Shown: positions 32,443-40,436 of the stretch, piece after piece
Position numbering within the stretch: position 1 is the first letter of the stretch
Layout: each line of letters opens with the position of its first letter
Assembly: GCF_017368815.1 (NCBI RefSeq)
Contig: NZ_JAFNME010000016.1
Location: forward strand, 1-64,000
Length of the DNA: 64,000 nucleotides
Source of the DNA: Comamonas denitrificans
GTDB taxonomy: Bacteria > Pseudomonadota > Gammaproteobacteria > Burkholderiales > Burkholderiaceae_C
Reading direction: 5' to 3'
The notes under the pieces: generated by a model
The model's database searches: none
What the model saw: the letters and a program-made list of their open reading frames with translations, nothing else
Told to the model about the DNA's origin: nothing
Translations under genes and position numbers: made by a program

Positions 32443-33496
32443 CCTCCCCGCAGACTTGGCCACAGCGCCCGCATCGGCCCAGCCTGTGCAGGCGGCACCG
32501 GTAGCTTCTGCAGCACCTGCAGATGCCGCCTTGGTTGCCGCCTACCTGCAGCATGTGGCGCTGGAAAAACGCCTCGCACCCCGCACCGTCGCCTTGTATG
32601 CCCACGGGCTGCAGCGCTTATTGGCCCTGGGGCAAGCGCTTGCCGTGCCGCTGTGTGCCTTGCAGCCGCAGCACATCCGCCGCAGCGTGGCCCAGTGGCA
32701 CAGCCAAGGGGGCAGCAGCGCCAGCATCGCTTTGGGCCTGTCGTGCTGGCGGGGGTTTTTTCACTGGCTGGCGGGGCAGCACCGGGTGCAGCGCAACCCG
32801 GTACAAGGCATTCGCCCGCCCAAGGCCGCGCAGCGCTTGCCCAAGGCCTTGCCGGTGGATGCGGCGGTGCAACTGGCGGCATTTGCAGGCGAAACTTCCA
32901 GCAGCCCCTGGCAAGAAGCGCGCGCCGCAGCGCTGACCGAGCTGCTCTACAGCAGCGGCTTGCGCGTGAGTGAACTGGTCGGGCTGGATGCCCAGCCCAG
33001 TGCGCAGGCCCTGGGCTGGGTGGATGAAGCGTCCGCCCTGGTGCATGTGCTGGGCAAAGGCGGCAAGCGCCGCAGCGTGCCGGTGGGCCCGCCCGCACTG
33101 GCGGCCCTGCGGCAGTGGCTGGCGCTGCGGGCGCAGCCCTTTGGGCCGCAGTGGCAGGAGCCGGCCTTGTTCGTGGGCGTGCGCGGGCGGCGCATCAGTG
33201 CGGCCCAGGTGTGGCACAGCGTGCGCCAGCGCAGCCAGCAGGCGGGGCTGGCGCAGCCGGTGCATCCGCACATGCTGCGACACTCGTTTGCCAGCCATGT
33301 GCTGCAATCGAGCGGCGATTTGCGGGCCGTGCAAGAGCTGCTGGGCCACAGCAGCATCCGCACCACGCAAGTCTATACACGCCTGGATTTTCAGCATTTG
33401 GCACAGGTGTACGATCAGGCCCACCCTCGGGCGCACCGGGGGCCAGCGGGCGCTGCGCCGCTGGCGGCCGCCAGCACCGAAGTGCAGGAGCCGTGA
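32423..33496 (+). CDS. xerC: Tyrosine recombinase XerC
   Basis: About 357 aa, starting at one of three nearby GTG codons (32420, 32423 or 32429) that overlap the DUF484 gene; the choice is uncertain. An Ala/Pro-rich leader of about 35 residues precedes the SAM-like N-terminal domain (AAYLQHVALEKRLAPRTVAL). The catalytic domain holds SSGLRVSELVGL (Arg), LGKGGKRRSVPV (Lys), HPHMLRHSFASH (His-x-x-Arg), LGHSSIRTTQVY with the Tyr nucleophile in VYTRLDF. XerC and XerD resolve chromosome dimers at dif during division. The leader is longer than in E. coli XerC (298 aa). Confidence 0.93.
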   Translation: MSVATPDLPADLATAPASAQPVQAAPVASAAPADAALVAAYLQHVALEKRLAPRTVALYAHGLQRLLALGQALAVPLCALQPQHIRRSVAQWHSQGGSSASIALGLSCWRGFFHWLAGQHRVQRNPVQGIRPPKAAQRLPKALPVDAAVQLAAFAGETSSSPWQEARAAALTELLYSSGLRVSELVGLDAQPSAQALGWVDEASALVHVLGKGGKRRSVPVGPPALAALRQWLALRAQPFGPQWQEPALFVGVRGRRISAAQVWHSVRQRSQQAGLAQPVHPHMLRHSFASHVLQSSGDLRAVQELLGHSSIRTTQVYTRLDFQHLAQVYDQAHPRAHRGPAGAAPLAAASTEVQEP

Positions 33497-33505
33497 CAGA
33501 AATTT

Positions 33506-33600
33506 TTTAAAAGGAGCTGTTTCCGTTGTATTGATAAGGTATTTTTGTATAAAAGATACTTTAACTCTTATTTAACAGGCGCAAATAGCTATTATTTTTT
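33506..33600. repeat. Inverted pair of AT-rich 'agctg' repeats between xerC and the CobW gene
   Basis: The left copy (33506-33541) reads ttttaaaaggagctgtttcc and a gttgtattgataagg tail. The right copy (33561-33600), on the minus strand, reads aataatagctatttgcgcct followed by gttaaataagagtt. The two face each other. No gene lies here; a promoter for the CobW gene may sit between them (TTGTAT 33526-33531, 16-base spacer, TATAAA 33548-33553). Confidence 0.5.
33526..33553 (+). promoter_or_regulatory. Putative promoter of the CobW-family gene
   Basis: TTGTAT (33526-33531) and TATAAA (33548-33553) are separated by 16 bases, a fair sigma-70-type match about 110 bases before the start codon. It is embedded in repeat sequence, so it may be coincidental. 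Confidence 0.3.
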
Positions 33601-33663
33601 TCCGCTATGCCTGCGCAGGTACAGCGGTTTTACGTTTGGTCAGTCGTTCTTGAAGGTACTTTT

Positions 33664-34731
33664 ATGGCTTTGATCCCCACCACCATCCTGACGGGCTTTT
33701 TGGGCGCAGGCAAAACCACGCTGCTCAAACGCATCCTGAGCGAAGCCCACGGCATGAAGATTGCCGTTATTGAAAATGAATTTGGCGAAGAAAACATCGA
33801 CACCGATATTTTGCGCACCGAATCCAAAGAACAAATCCTGCAGATGAGCAACGGCTGCATCTGCTGCACCATCCGCGAAGACCTGCGCGAAACCCTGCAA
33901 CTGCTGGCGGCCAAGCGGCGCAAAGGGCTGGTCGATTTTGAGCGCATTGTGATTGAAACCACGGGCCTAGCCGACCCCGGCCCGGTGGTGCAAACCTTTT
34001 TTATGGACGATGAGATTGCCGAGACCTACCTGGTCGATTCCATCCTCACCGTGGTCGATGCCAAACACGCCCCGCAGCAGCTCGATGAGCGCCAGGAAGC
34101 GCGTCGCCAGGTGGGTTTTGCCGACCAAATCTTTTTAAGCAAAACCGACTTAATCAGCGCCGAAGAAAAAGATGCGCTCATCCACCGCCTAAAGCACATG
34201 AATCCGCGTGCGCCCATTGAAGCGGTGCATTTTGGCCAAGTCGATTTAAAACAGGTGCTCGATCTGCGCGGCTTTAATCTGAACGCCAAACTCGAAGTCG
34301 ATCCCGATTTTTTGCAGGACGACGACCACAGCCACTGCGACCATGACCACGGCCACTGTTCGCATGGCCATGACCACCACCACGACCATGAGCATGGCGA
34401 GCACTGCCACCACCCGCACCACCATCACCACGATGACGATGTGAAAAGCTTTGTGTACCGTGCCACCCGCCCATTCAATCCGGCCAAGCTGGAAGACTTT
34501 TTGGGTGCGATTGTGAACATCTACGGCCCGCGCATGCTGCGCTACAAGGGCGTGCTGGACATGCAAGGCACCAGCCGCAAAGTGATCTTTCAAGGCGTAC
34601 ACCAGCTGATGGGCAGCGATTTGGGCCCCGAATGGGCTGCCGATGAAAAGCGCGAAAGCCGCATGGTATTCATCGGTATTGACCTGCCGCAAGACATCCT
34701 GCGCCAAGGCCTGGACCAAACCCTGAGCTAG
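33664..34731 (+). CDS. CobW/YjiA-family GTP-binding metallochaperone (COG0523)
   Basis: A 355-aa G3E GTPase from ATG 33664. Walker A is GFLGAGKT (11-18), the metal-binding CxCC motif is CICC (65-68), and Walker-B and NKxD-like motifs appear as ETTGLADPGP and LSKTDL. A long His-rich linker (about 218-262; DHSHCDHDHGHCSHGHDHHH is part) precedes the CobW C-terminal domain. COG0523 proteins supply zinc or cobalt to client proteins; the His-rich loop favours zinc or nickel storage. Its neighbour is dksA, whose product here has a nearly cysteine-free finger. Confidence 0.9.
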   Translation: MALIPTTILTGFLGAGKTTLLKRILSEAHGMKIAVIENEFGEENIDTDILRTESKEQILQMSNGCICCTIREDLRETLQLLAAKRRKGLVDFERIVIETTGLADPGPVVQTFFMDDEIAETYLVDSILTVVDAKHAPQQLDERQEARRQVGFADQIFLSKTDLISAEEKDALIHRLKHMNPRAPIEAVHFGQVDLKQVLDLRGFNLNAKLEVDPDFLQDDDHSHCDHDHGHCSHGHDHHHDHEHGEHCHHPHHHHHDDDVKSFVYRATRPFNPAKLEDFLGAIVNIYGPRMLRYKGVLDMQGTSRKVIFQGVHQLMGSDLGPEWAADEKRESRMVFIGIDLPQDILRQGLDQTLS

Positions 34732-34756
34732 CCCGGTGGGCCGACGCGGCACATGG

Positions 34757-34778
34757 TCACCCTAGGGTGATCCCTAGG
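34757..34778. promoter_or_regulatory. Overlapping palindromes upstream of dksA
   Basis: tcaccctagggtga (34757-34770) is a perfect 14-bp palindrome and overlaps a second perfect dyad, CCTAGGG-TGAT-CCCTAGG (34761-34778). It follows the CobW gene by 25 bases. No U-run is present, so it looks more like a protein-binding site than a terminator; it may also be an RNA hairpin. Confidence 0.45.
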
Positions 34779-34788
34779 AGATCAAGCC

Positions 34789-34816
34789 TTGCCCGTGTGC
34801 TGGTGTGCGATATAAA
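34789..34816 (+). promoter_or_regulatory. Putative dksA promoter
   Basis: TTGCCC (34789-34794), 16-base spacer, TATAAA (34811-34816). A second -10-like TACAAT lies at 34840-34845 without a good -35 box. Both are 120-160 bases before the dksA ATG, leaving a long leader. Confidence 0.4.
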
Positions 34817-34971
34817 GCCAGCCTTGCAATAGAGGTCGATACAATCGCGCCCCGCAAGCGCTGGCCTAGCGCATAGGCCAAAGCACCTCTTTGCCGGCCC
34901 CGCCCGCCAAGAGTGTGTTTCCCCTCAACCCCGGCAGCTGCCAAGCTGCCATTGTTGCGATTCAGAACATC

Positions 34972-35451
34972 ATGATTACGACCACTGCAGCGACCAAACG
35001 CGATCCCAAGCTGGCCAATAACTGGAAAAGCAAACCTGTTGAGGAATTGAGCGATGCCGAAATCATCGCCATGCCCGAGAGCGAATACATGAATGACACC
35101 CAGCTGGCGTACTTTCGCCTGAAGCTGGTCAAGCTCAAGCAAGATATGCACGCCAACGCCGGTGAAACCGCAGAAAACCTGCGCGAAGACACCGTGGTGG
35201 TGCCCGACCCGGCCGACCGTGCCACGATCGAAGAAGAGCACGCCCTGGAGCTGCGCACCCGCGACCGCGAGCGCAAGCTGCTGAAAAAAATTGAGCAATC
35301 GATTGCCAGCATCGACGCGGGTGAATACGGCTATTGCGATGAAACCGGCGAGCCCATTGGCGTGCCGCGTCTGCTGGCCCGTCCAACCGCAACTTTGTCG
35401 CTGGAAGCGCAGCAGCGACGCGAATTGAAACAGAAAATGTTTGGTGATTGA
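34972..35451 (+). CDS. dksA: RNA polymerase-binding transcription factor DksA (cysteine-poor type)
   Basis: A 159-aa DksA from ATG 34972. A long coiled coil (about 40-110) has the tip motif DPADRA (D79, D82) needed to act through the RNA polymerase secondary channel. In the C-terminal finger the four usual Cys positions are Cys122, Thr125, Ser143 and Ala146 (YGYCDETGEPIG, TLSLEAQQRRE), so no C4 zinc site can form. Such zinc-independent DksA variants are known, and the pattern seems common in betaproteobacteria. DksA with ppGpp mediates the stringent response. The STAS protein gene follows 28 bases downstream. Confidence 0.95.
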   Translation: MITTTAATKRDPKLANNWKSKPVEELSDAEIIAMPESEYMNDTQLAYFRLKLVKLKQDMHANAGETAENLREDTVVVPDPADRATIEEEHALELRTRDRERKLLKKIEQSIASIDAGEYGYCDETGEPIGVPRLLARPTATLSLEAQQRRELKQKMFGD

Positions 35452-35479
35452 GCGTTAAGCAGGCTGGCAAGCGGCTAGG

Positions 35480-37096
35480 ATGTTTGGCATGGTGACACAG
35501 GCAAACAAACCCACTGGACTGCTTTCAAAAGTGATCGGCTTGGTGCGCGGCAAGGACGATGCCAGCCCTGGCGAAAGCACCTTGTCCCCAGACAGCCGCC
35601 AAGAGCTGCGTGACCTCGTGGCGCGCAAGCGCCGCAACCTGGCGGTGCGCCACCAAGAATTTGCCCAGCTGCGCCAGTTGCGCCAAGCGGGCGTGACGGC
35701 GGAAAACCTGCCCTCGCCCGTCTCCAGCCAGCTGTCTTCGCAAGCTTTGGGGTATGAGCAGGGGGCGCTGAAAAGCACGCAAACCTTGCGCAAGATTGAT
35801 GTGATTGAGGCTCAAATGTCCCGCCAATGGTGGGGCGACAAAGCCGGTGCAAGCTCAAAAATCGCTGATTCTGTGCAGGAGGGCGCGTCTTTGCGGGCGG
35901 CGCAAGCGGCCGCTGGGGTCCCTCCAGGGACTGCGTCTGCGCCTGCGTCTGCTCCACCGATTCAGCCCGCACAGGAGCGTTGCGCAGTGGAGTTTGTTCC
36001 CCATGCCGATCTGGAAGAGCCTGCCATTTTGTTTGCCCACGGCGATGCGCAGGCCGCACGCACGCATCTGCTGGAGCAGCTTTCTCAATCCTTAAGCAAC
36101 CCTGCGGCAGAGCCTGAAACGGTGGCCCGGCTGTGGCACGCTGTCTTGGATTTGTGCCGTGCGACGGGGGATGAAGCAACCTTCGAACCCTTGGCGATTG
36201 ATTACGCCGCCCATTTTGGCAAATCGGCCCCCTTGTGGACTTCGCTGCCTGGGCAGCTGGGCTTGGCCCCTTTGCTGGATGGTGCCATGCACAGCGCCGC
36301 TGCCACGCCTGCTGGGCGCAAGGGGCCGTGGCAAAGCCCGGCGGCGGTGACCACCAGCACGGTGGCCGCCTTGAACGCCACCGTCAGCCGCGCGCTGCCG
36401 CCGTGGTGCATGTCCTGGCAACGCCTGCACACGGTGGATGAAGCGGCCTTGCCCCATTTGACGGCCTTGCTGCAGTGCTGGGCCGATGCCCCTGGCGACT
36501 ACGCCTGGTCGTACGCCGGGACATTGCTGCAATTGCTGCAGCGCCATACCGTGGTTGAAGACAAGCAGGCCAACCCCCAGTGGTGGATGCTGCGCCTGGC
36601 GGTGCTGCGCTTTTTGCACCGGATGGAGGAATACGATGAGGTGGCGCTGGAGTACTGCATCACCTACGAGGTTTCACCGCCGTCGTGGGTGCCGCCCTTG
36701 CACCAGTGCCTGGTTGAACTGGAGGGCGATTTAGACCCCAGCACCGTGCTCGATTCGTTGGAGCAGCAGACCCGCCAGCCAGGTTCCACCGCCGCCGCCA
36801 CTACCGCGATGACCCCGGTGAAGGGCGAGGGCTTGTGGGGAATTTTGGATGGCGATATTGACGCGCAATTGAACGCCGTGAGCGCCAAGCTGGTGCCCGG
36901 CCAGCCCTTGGAAGTCGATTGCAGCTTGCTGGTGCGGCTGGATTTTGTCGCCGCCGGCAGCTTGCTCAACTGGGCAGCCCAGGCCCAAAGCCAAGGGGTT
37001 GCGCTGCGTTTTACCCATTTGCACCACTTGGTGGCGGCCTTCATGACCGTGCTGGGGGTGCAAGAGCACGCCAAGCTGTACCTGAGCCCGGTATAA
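35480..37096 (+). CDS. Uncharacterised protein with a C-terminal STAS-like domain
   Basis: A 538-aa soluble protein (ATG 35480 or 35489), not a recognised named family. The N-terminus is polar with a coiled segment (residues 35-75), then a Pro/Ala-rich linker, then helical, Trp-rich repeats resembling a TPR-like region (about 200-430), and a C-terminal segment (about 445-538) with VDCSLLVRLDFVAAGSLLNW that resembles STAS domains in the MlaB/anti-sigma antagonist class. It lies between dksA (28 bases) and hslV (64 bases), so it may be expressed with them. Function unknown. Confidence 0.7.
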   Translation: MFGMVTQANKPTGLLSKVIGLVRGKDDASPGESTLSPDSRQELRDLVARKRRNLAVRHQEFAQLRQLRQAGVTAENLPSPVSSQLSSQALGYEQGALKSTQTLRKIDVIEAQMSRQWWGDKAGASSKIADSVQEGASLRAAQAAAGVPPGTASAPASAPPIQPAQERCAVEFVPHADLEEPAILFAHGDAQAARTHLLEQLSQSLSNPAAEPETVARLWHAVLDLCRATGDEATFEPLAIDYAAHFGKSAPLWTSLPGQLGLAPLLDGAMHSAAATPAGRKGPWQSPAAVTTSTVAALNATVSRALPPWCMSWQRLHTVDEAALPHLTALLQCWADAPGDYAWSYAGTLLQLLQRHTVVEDKQANPQWWMLRLAVLRFLHRMEEYDEVALEYCITYEVSPPSWVPPLHQCLVELEGDLDPSTVLDSLEQQTRQPGSTAAATTAMTPVKGEGLWGILDGDIDAQLNAVSAKLVPGQPLEVDCSLLVRLDFVAAGSLLNWAAQAQSQGVALRFTHLHHLVAAFMTVLGVQEHAKLYLSPV

Positions 37097-37160
37097 ATTT
37101 TTGTTTTTCTCCAGACAAACCCCCTTGTAATTGGGGGCAGCGGTGCCACTTGTTGGCGCT

Positions 37161-37724
37161 ATGGAACAATTTCACGGCACCACCATCATCAGCGTACGGC
37201 GGCAAACGCCGCAGGGCCTAGAAGTCGCCATCGGCGGCGACGGGCAAGTCACCCTGGGGCACATCGTTGTCAAAGGCAGCGCCCGCAAAGTGCGCAAGCT
37301 CTACCACGGCAAGGTTCTGGCCGGTTTTGCCGGCGCCACCGCCGATGCGTTTACCCTGTTTGAACGCTTTGAAGCCAAGCTGGAAAAGCACCAGGGCCAC
37401 CTCATGCGCGCGGCCATCGAGCTGACCAAAGACTGGCGCACCGACCGCGTGCTGCGCAAACTGGAGGCCATGCTGGCCGTAGCCGATCACTCGGCCTCGC
37501 TCATCATCACCGGCAATGGCGACGTGCTGGAGCCCGAGCAGGGCATTGTCGCCATTGGCTCGGGCGGGGCGTATGCGCACTCAGCGGCCAAAGCGCTTTT
37601 GAACAATACCGAGCTGGGGGCCGAGGCCATCGTAAAAAAATCGCTCGAAATTGCCGGCGAGCTGTGCATTTACACCAACATGCACCACACCATTGAAACC
37701 CTGCCTGTCCAGGCGGATTCTTAA
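37161..37724 (+). CDS. hslV: ATP-dependent protease subunit HslV
   Basis: A 187-aa proteasome-like peptidase from ATG 37161. After processing of MEQFHG the catalytic Thr7 begins TTIISVRRQ; Lys and Gly/Ser motifs [14 protein letters not shown] follow. HslV dodecamers associate with the HslU ATPase to degrade misfolded proteins. No Shine-Dalgarno is visible. A weak heat-shock-like promoter (CTTGTAA 37124-37130, CCACTTGT 37146-37153) lies upstream, which would fit control by sigma-32 but is not certain. hslU follows after 59 bases that include a repeat with a hairpin. Confidence 0.96.
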   Translation: MEQFHGTTIISVRRQTPQGLEVAIGGDGQVTLGHIVVKGSARKVRKLYHGKVLAGFAGATADAFTLFERFEAKLEKHQGHLMRAAIELTKDWRTDRVLRKLEAMLAVADHSASLIITGNGDVLEPEQGIVAIGSGGAYAHSAAKALLNNTELGAEAIVKKSLEIAGELCIYTNMHHTIETLPVQADS

Positions 37725-37760
37725 AAATAAGAGCTGTTTACGCTTGCTACATAAGCGTAA
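37723..37760 (+). repeat. AT-rich dispersed repeat with hairpin between hslV and hslU
   Basis: aaaaataagagctgtttacg continues to a stem TTTACGCTT/AAGCGTAAA with the loop gctacat (about 37737-37761). The sequence matches the repeat copy inside the Nudix-MBL gene (30375). It separates hslV and hslU and may affect relative expression. Confidence 0.6.
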
Positions 37761-37783
37761 ATGACCATTTGAATGGATAAAAC

Positions 37784-39106
37784 ATGTCGTCCATGACTCC
37801 CCAAGAAATTGTCAGTGAACTCGATCGCCACATCGTTGGGCAAACCGGTGCCAAGCGGGCCGTGGCCATTGCCCTGCGCAACCGCTGGCGCCGCCAGCAG
37901 GTCGATGAGGCGCTGCGCCCGGAGATTACGCCGAAAAATATTTTGATGATTGGCCCCACCGGCGTAGGCAAAACCGAAATTGCCCGCCGCTTGGCGCGGC
38001 TGGCCGATGCGCCCTTCATCAAAATTGAAGCCACCAAGTTCACCGAGGTGGGCTATGTGGGCAAGGATGTGGATGCCATCATCCGTGACTTGGCCGAAGT
38101 GGCGGTGAAACAGGCCCGCGAAGCGGACATGAAAAAGCAGCGCATGCGCGCCGAAGACGCGGCCGAAGAGCGGGTGCTGGAGGTGCTGCTGCCCTCGGCC
38201 CGCACGCACGGCGATACCCCGGCCACCGACAACGCCACGCGCCAAGTTTTTCGTAAAAAATTGCGCGAGGGGCAGCTCGATGACAAGGAAATCGAAATCG
38301 ACCTGCTCGATGCCCGCCCCCAGGTAGAAATCATGGGCCCCCAGGGCATGGAGGAAATGGCCGAACAGCTGCGCGGCATGTTCAGTCACATGGGCGCAGA
38401 GCGGCGCAAAACCCGCAAACTCAAGATCAAGGAGGCGCTCAAGCTCTTGGTCGATGAAGAGGCGGCCAAGCTGGTGAACGAAGAAGAGCTCAGAGCCCGC
38501 GCCCTGCACAATTTGGAGCAAAACGGCATCGTCTTTTTGGACGAAATCGACAAAGTCGCCTCGCGCCAAGACAGCGGCGGGGCCGAAGTCTCCCGCCAGG
38601 GCGTGCAGCGCGATTTGCTGCCGCTGGTCGAGGGCACCACGGTGAATACCAAATACGGCATGGTGAAAACCGACCATATTTTGTTCATCGCCTCGGGGGC
38701 GTTTCACCTGTCCAAGCCCAGCGATTTGATTCCTGAGCTGCAAGGGCGTTTTCCGATTCGCGTCGAACTCGACAGCCTGTCGGTGCAAGACTTTGAGGCT
38801 ATCCTCACCCAAACCCACGCCAGCTTGACCAAGCAATACCAGGCCCTGCTGGCCACCGAAGGTGTCACGCTGGAGTTCACCCCCGAGGGCATCACCCGCC
38901 TGGCGCACACCGCGTTTACGGTGAACGAGCGCACCGAAAACATTGGCGCGCGCCGTTTATCGACGGTGATGGAGCGGCTGCTGGACGAGGTCAGCTTTGA
39001 TGCGGTCAAGCACCAGGGCCAGACCATTGTGATTGATGCCGCTTACGTCGATGCCCGGCTGGAGCAGCTGAGCAAAGATGAAGATTTGTCACGCTACATC
39101 TTGTAA
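37784..39106 (+). CDS. hslU: ATP-dependent protease ATPase subunit HslU
   Basis: A 440-aa AAA+ unfoldase. Walker A is GPTGVGKT (57-64), Walker B is [12 protein letters not shown] (about 247-258), the pore motif GYVGKD lies at about 91-96, and the C-terminus ends [12 protein letters not shown], as needed to dock into HslV. It unfolds substrates and feeds them to HslV. ATG 37784 starts [20 protein letters not shown], the normal family start. A strong terminator at 39152-39190 closes the hslVU unit. Confidence 0.97.
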   Translation: MSSMTPQEIVSELDRHIVGQTGAKRAVAIALRNRWRRQQVDEALRPEITPKNILMIGPTGVGKTEIARRLARLADAPFIKIEATKFTEVGYVGKDVDAIIRDLAEVAVKQAREADMKKQRMRAEDAAEERVLEVLLPSARTHGDTPATDNATRQVFRKKLREGQLDDKEIEIDLLDARPQVEIMGPQGMEEMAEQLRGMFSHMGAERRKTRKLKIKEALKLLVDEEAAKLVNEEELRARALHNLEQNGIVFLDEIDKVASRQDSGGAEVSRQGVQRDLLPLVEGTTVNTKYGMVKTDHILFIASGAFHLSKPSDLIPELQGRFPIRVELDSLSVQDFEAILTQTHASLTKQYQALLATEGVTLEFTPEGITRLAHTAFTVNERTENIGARRLSTVMERLLDEVSFDAVKHQGQTIVIDAAYVDARLEQLSKDEDLSRYIL

Positions 39107-39151
39107 AGTCCCGCAGCGCGGTGGCCCTGGGCCGGTCGCTTAAAATCTTTC

Positions 39152-39190
39152 CCCTCTGGCGGCACTGGTCCCAGAGGGTTTTCTGTTTTT
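39152..39190 (+). terminator. Intrinsic terminator between hslU and the dcw cluster
   Basis: CCCTCTGG (39152-39159) pairs perfectly with CCAGAGGG (39171-39178) over an 11-base loop and is followed by TTTTCTGTTTTT (39179-39190). It ends the hslVU transcript and lies only 25 bases before the rsmH start codon, in the place where mraZ is usually found. Confidence 0.85.
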
Positions 39191-39214
39191 CTCTACCCGC
39201 TGAAGGCTGCTGCT

Positions 39215-40144
39215 TTGACCTCCACCTCGCCCGAACACATTACGGTTTTGCGCCAAGAAGCGGTACACGCTTTGCTGGCAGGACATGGCGAGCAGCCCGC
39301 TGGCACCTGGGTGGATGGCACCTTTGGGCGCGGCGGCCATGCGCGGCTGCTGCTTAGTCGGCTGGGGCCGCAGGGGCGCTTGATTGCCTTTGACAAAGAC
39401 CCGCAAGCCATTGCCGAGGCGGCCACCATCCATGACCCGCGCTTTAGCATTCGCCACCAGGGCTTTTGCCATCTGGCCGAATTACCAATAGCTAGCACCG
39501 CAGGCGTACTCTTGGATTTAGGGGTCAGTTCCCCGCAAATCGACACGCCAGAGCGCGGTTTCAGCTTCCGTTTTGATGGCCCGCTGGACATGCGCATGGA
39601 CACCACGCGCGGCATGAGCGTGGCCCAGTGGCTGGCGGAGGCCGAGGTGCAGCAGATCACCGATGTCATTCGCAACTATGGCGAAGAGCGCTTTGCCTTT
39701 CCCATTGCCAAGGCCATCGTCGCCCAGCGCGAGGCACAAGGGCCGCTGCAGACCACCGCTGAGCTGGCCAGCCTGGTGGCCCGCGTGGTCAAAACCCGCG
39801 AAGCGGGCCAGAACCCGGCCACGCGCACGTTTCAAGCGCTGCGCATTTTTATCAACGCCGAGCTGCAAGAGCTGGAGCAGGCCCTGGCCGCCAGCCTGCA
39901 GGTGCTGCAGCCGGGCGGCTGGCTGGTGGTGATTAGCTTTCACTCGCTGGAAGACCGCATCGTCAAGCAATTCATGGCCGAGCACTCCAAAGAGGTGTAC
40001 GACCGGCGCATGCCGCTGGCCCCGCCCCAGCCCATGCGCCTGACGGCGGTGCAGCGCATCAAGCCCAGCGCCGCCGAGGTGGCGGCCAACCCGCGCGCGC
40101 GCAGTGCGGTGATGCGCGTTGCCCAGCGTACCGACGTGGTGTAA
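39215..40144 (+). CDS. rsmH: 16S rRNA (cytosine(1402)-N4)-methyltransferase RsmH (MraW)
   Basis: A 309-aa methyltransferase, TTG start at 39215 ([20 protein letters not shown]). SAM motif I is [16 protein letters not shown], followed by [20 protein letters not shown] and the C-terminal [17 protein letters not shown]. It N4-methylates C1402 of 16S rRNA. It is the first gene of the dcw cluster, with ftsL 2 bases after its stop. mraZ, which usually precedes it, is not in the window. The TTG start limits translation, but no ATG in frame sits near the conserved N-terminus. Confidence 0.96.
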   Translation: MTSTSPEHITVLRQEAVHALLAGHGEQPAGTWVDGTFGRGGHARLLLSRLGPQGRLIAFDKDPQAIAEAATIHDPRFSIRHQGFCHLAELPIASTAGVLLDLGVSSPQIDTPERGFSFRFDGPLDMRMDTTRGMSVAQWLAEAEVQQITDVIRNYGEERFAFPIAKAIVAQREAQGPLQTTAELASLVARVVKTREAGQNPATRTFQALRIFINAELQELEQALAASLQVLQPGGWLVVISFHSLEDRIVKQFMAEHSKEVYDRRMPLAPPQPMRLTAVQRIKPSAAEVAANPRARSAVMRVAQRTDVV

Positions 40145-40146
40145 GC

Positions 40147-40434
40147 ATGGAACGGGTGCTGCTGCGCATGCATATTTTGTTGCTGCTGGCCGTGATTGCC
40201 AGTGCCTTGTACTTGGTGCAAACCCAGTACGCAGCGCGGCGCTTGTTTACCGAGCTGGACCAAGCCATTGCCAAAAACCGGCAGCTGGAAGAAGAGCGCG
40301 AGCGCCTGCAGGTGGAGCAGCGGGCCCAATCGGCGCCGGTGCGCATTGAAAAATTGGCCCAAGAGCTGGGCATGGAAACGGCCACCCCAGCGCTGACCAC
40401 CTATGTGCGCGATGACCGTGGGGTGGGGCAATAG
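40147..40434 (+). CDS. ftsL: Cell division protein FtsL
   Basis: A 95-aa bitopic membrane protein: short cytoplasmic start (MERVLLRMH), one transmembrane helix (about 7-25, ILLLLAVIASALYLVQ), then a periplasmic coiled coil rich in Gln/Glu and Arg (LDQAIAKNRQLEEERERLQ). FtsL joins FtsB and FtsQ in the divisome and activates FtsWI. Position between rsmH and ftsI and length are diagnostic. Spacing is 2 bases on each side. Confidence 0.93.
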   Translation: MERVLLRMHILLLLAVIASALYLVQTQYAARRLFTELDQAIAKNRQLEEERERLQVEQRAQSAPVRIEKLAQELGMETATPALTTYVRDDRGVGQ

Positions 40435-40436
40435 GC

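Noticed and set aside
33497-33663. Zur-binding site upstream of the CobW gene
   Set aside because: No symmetric match to a Zur box is visible; the AT-rich sequence is explained by the dispersed repeats.
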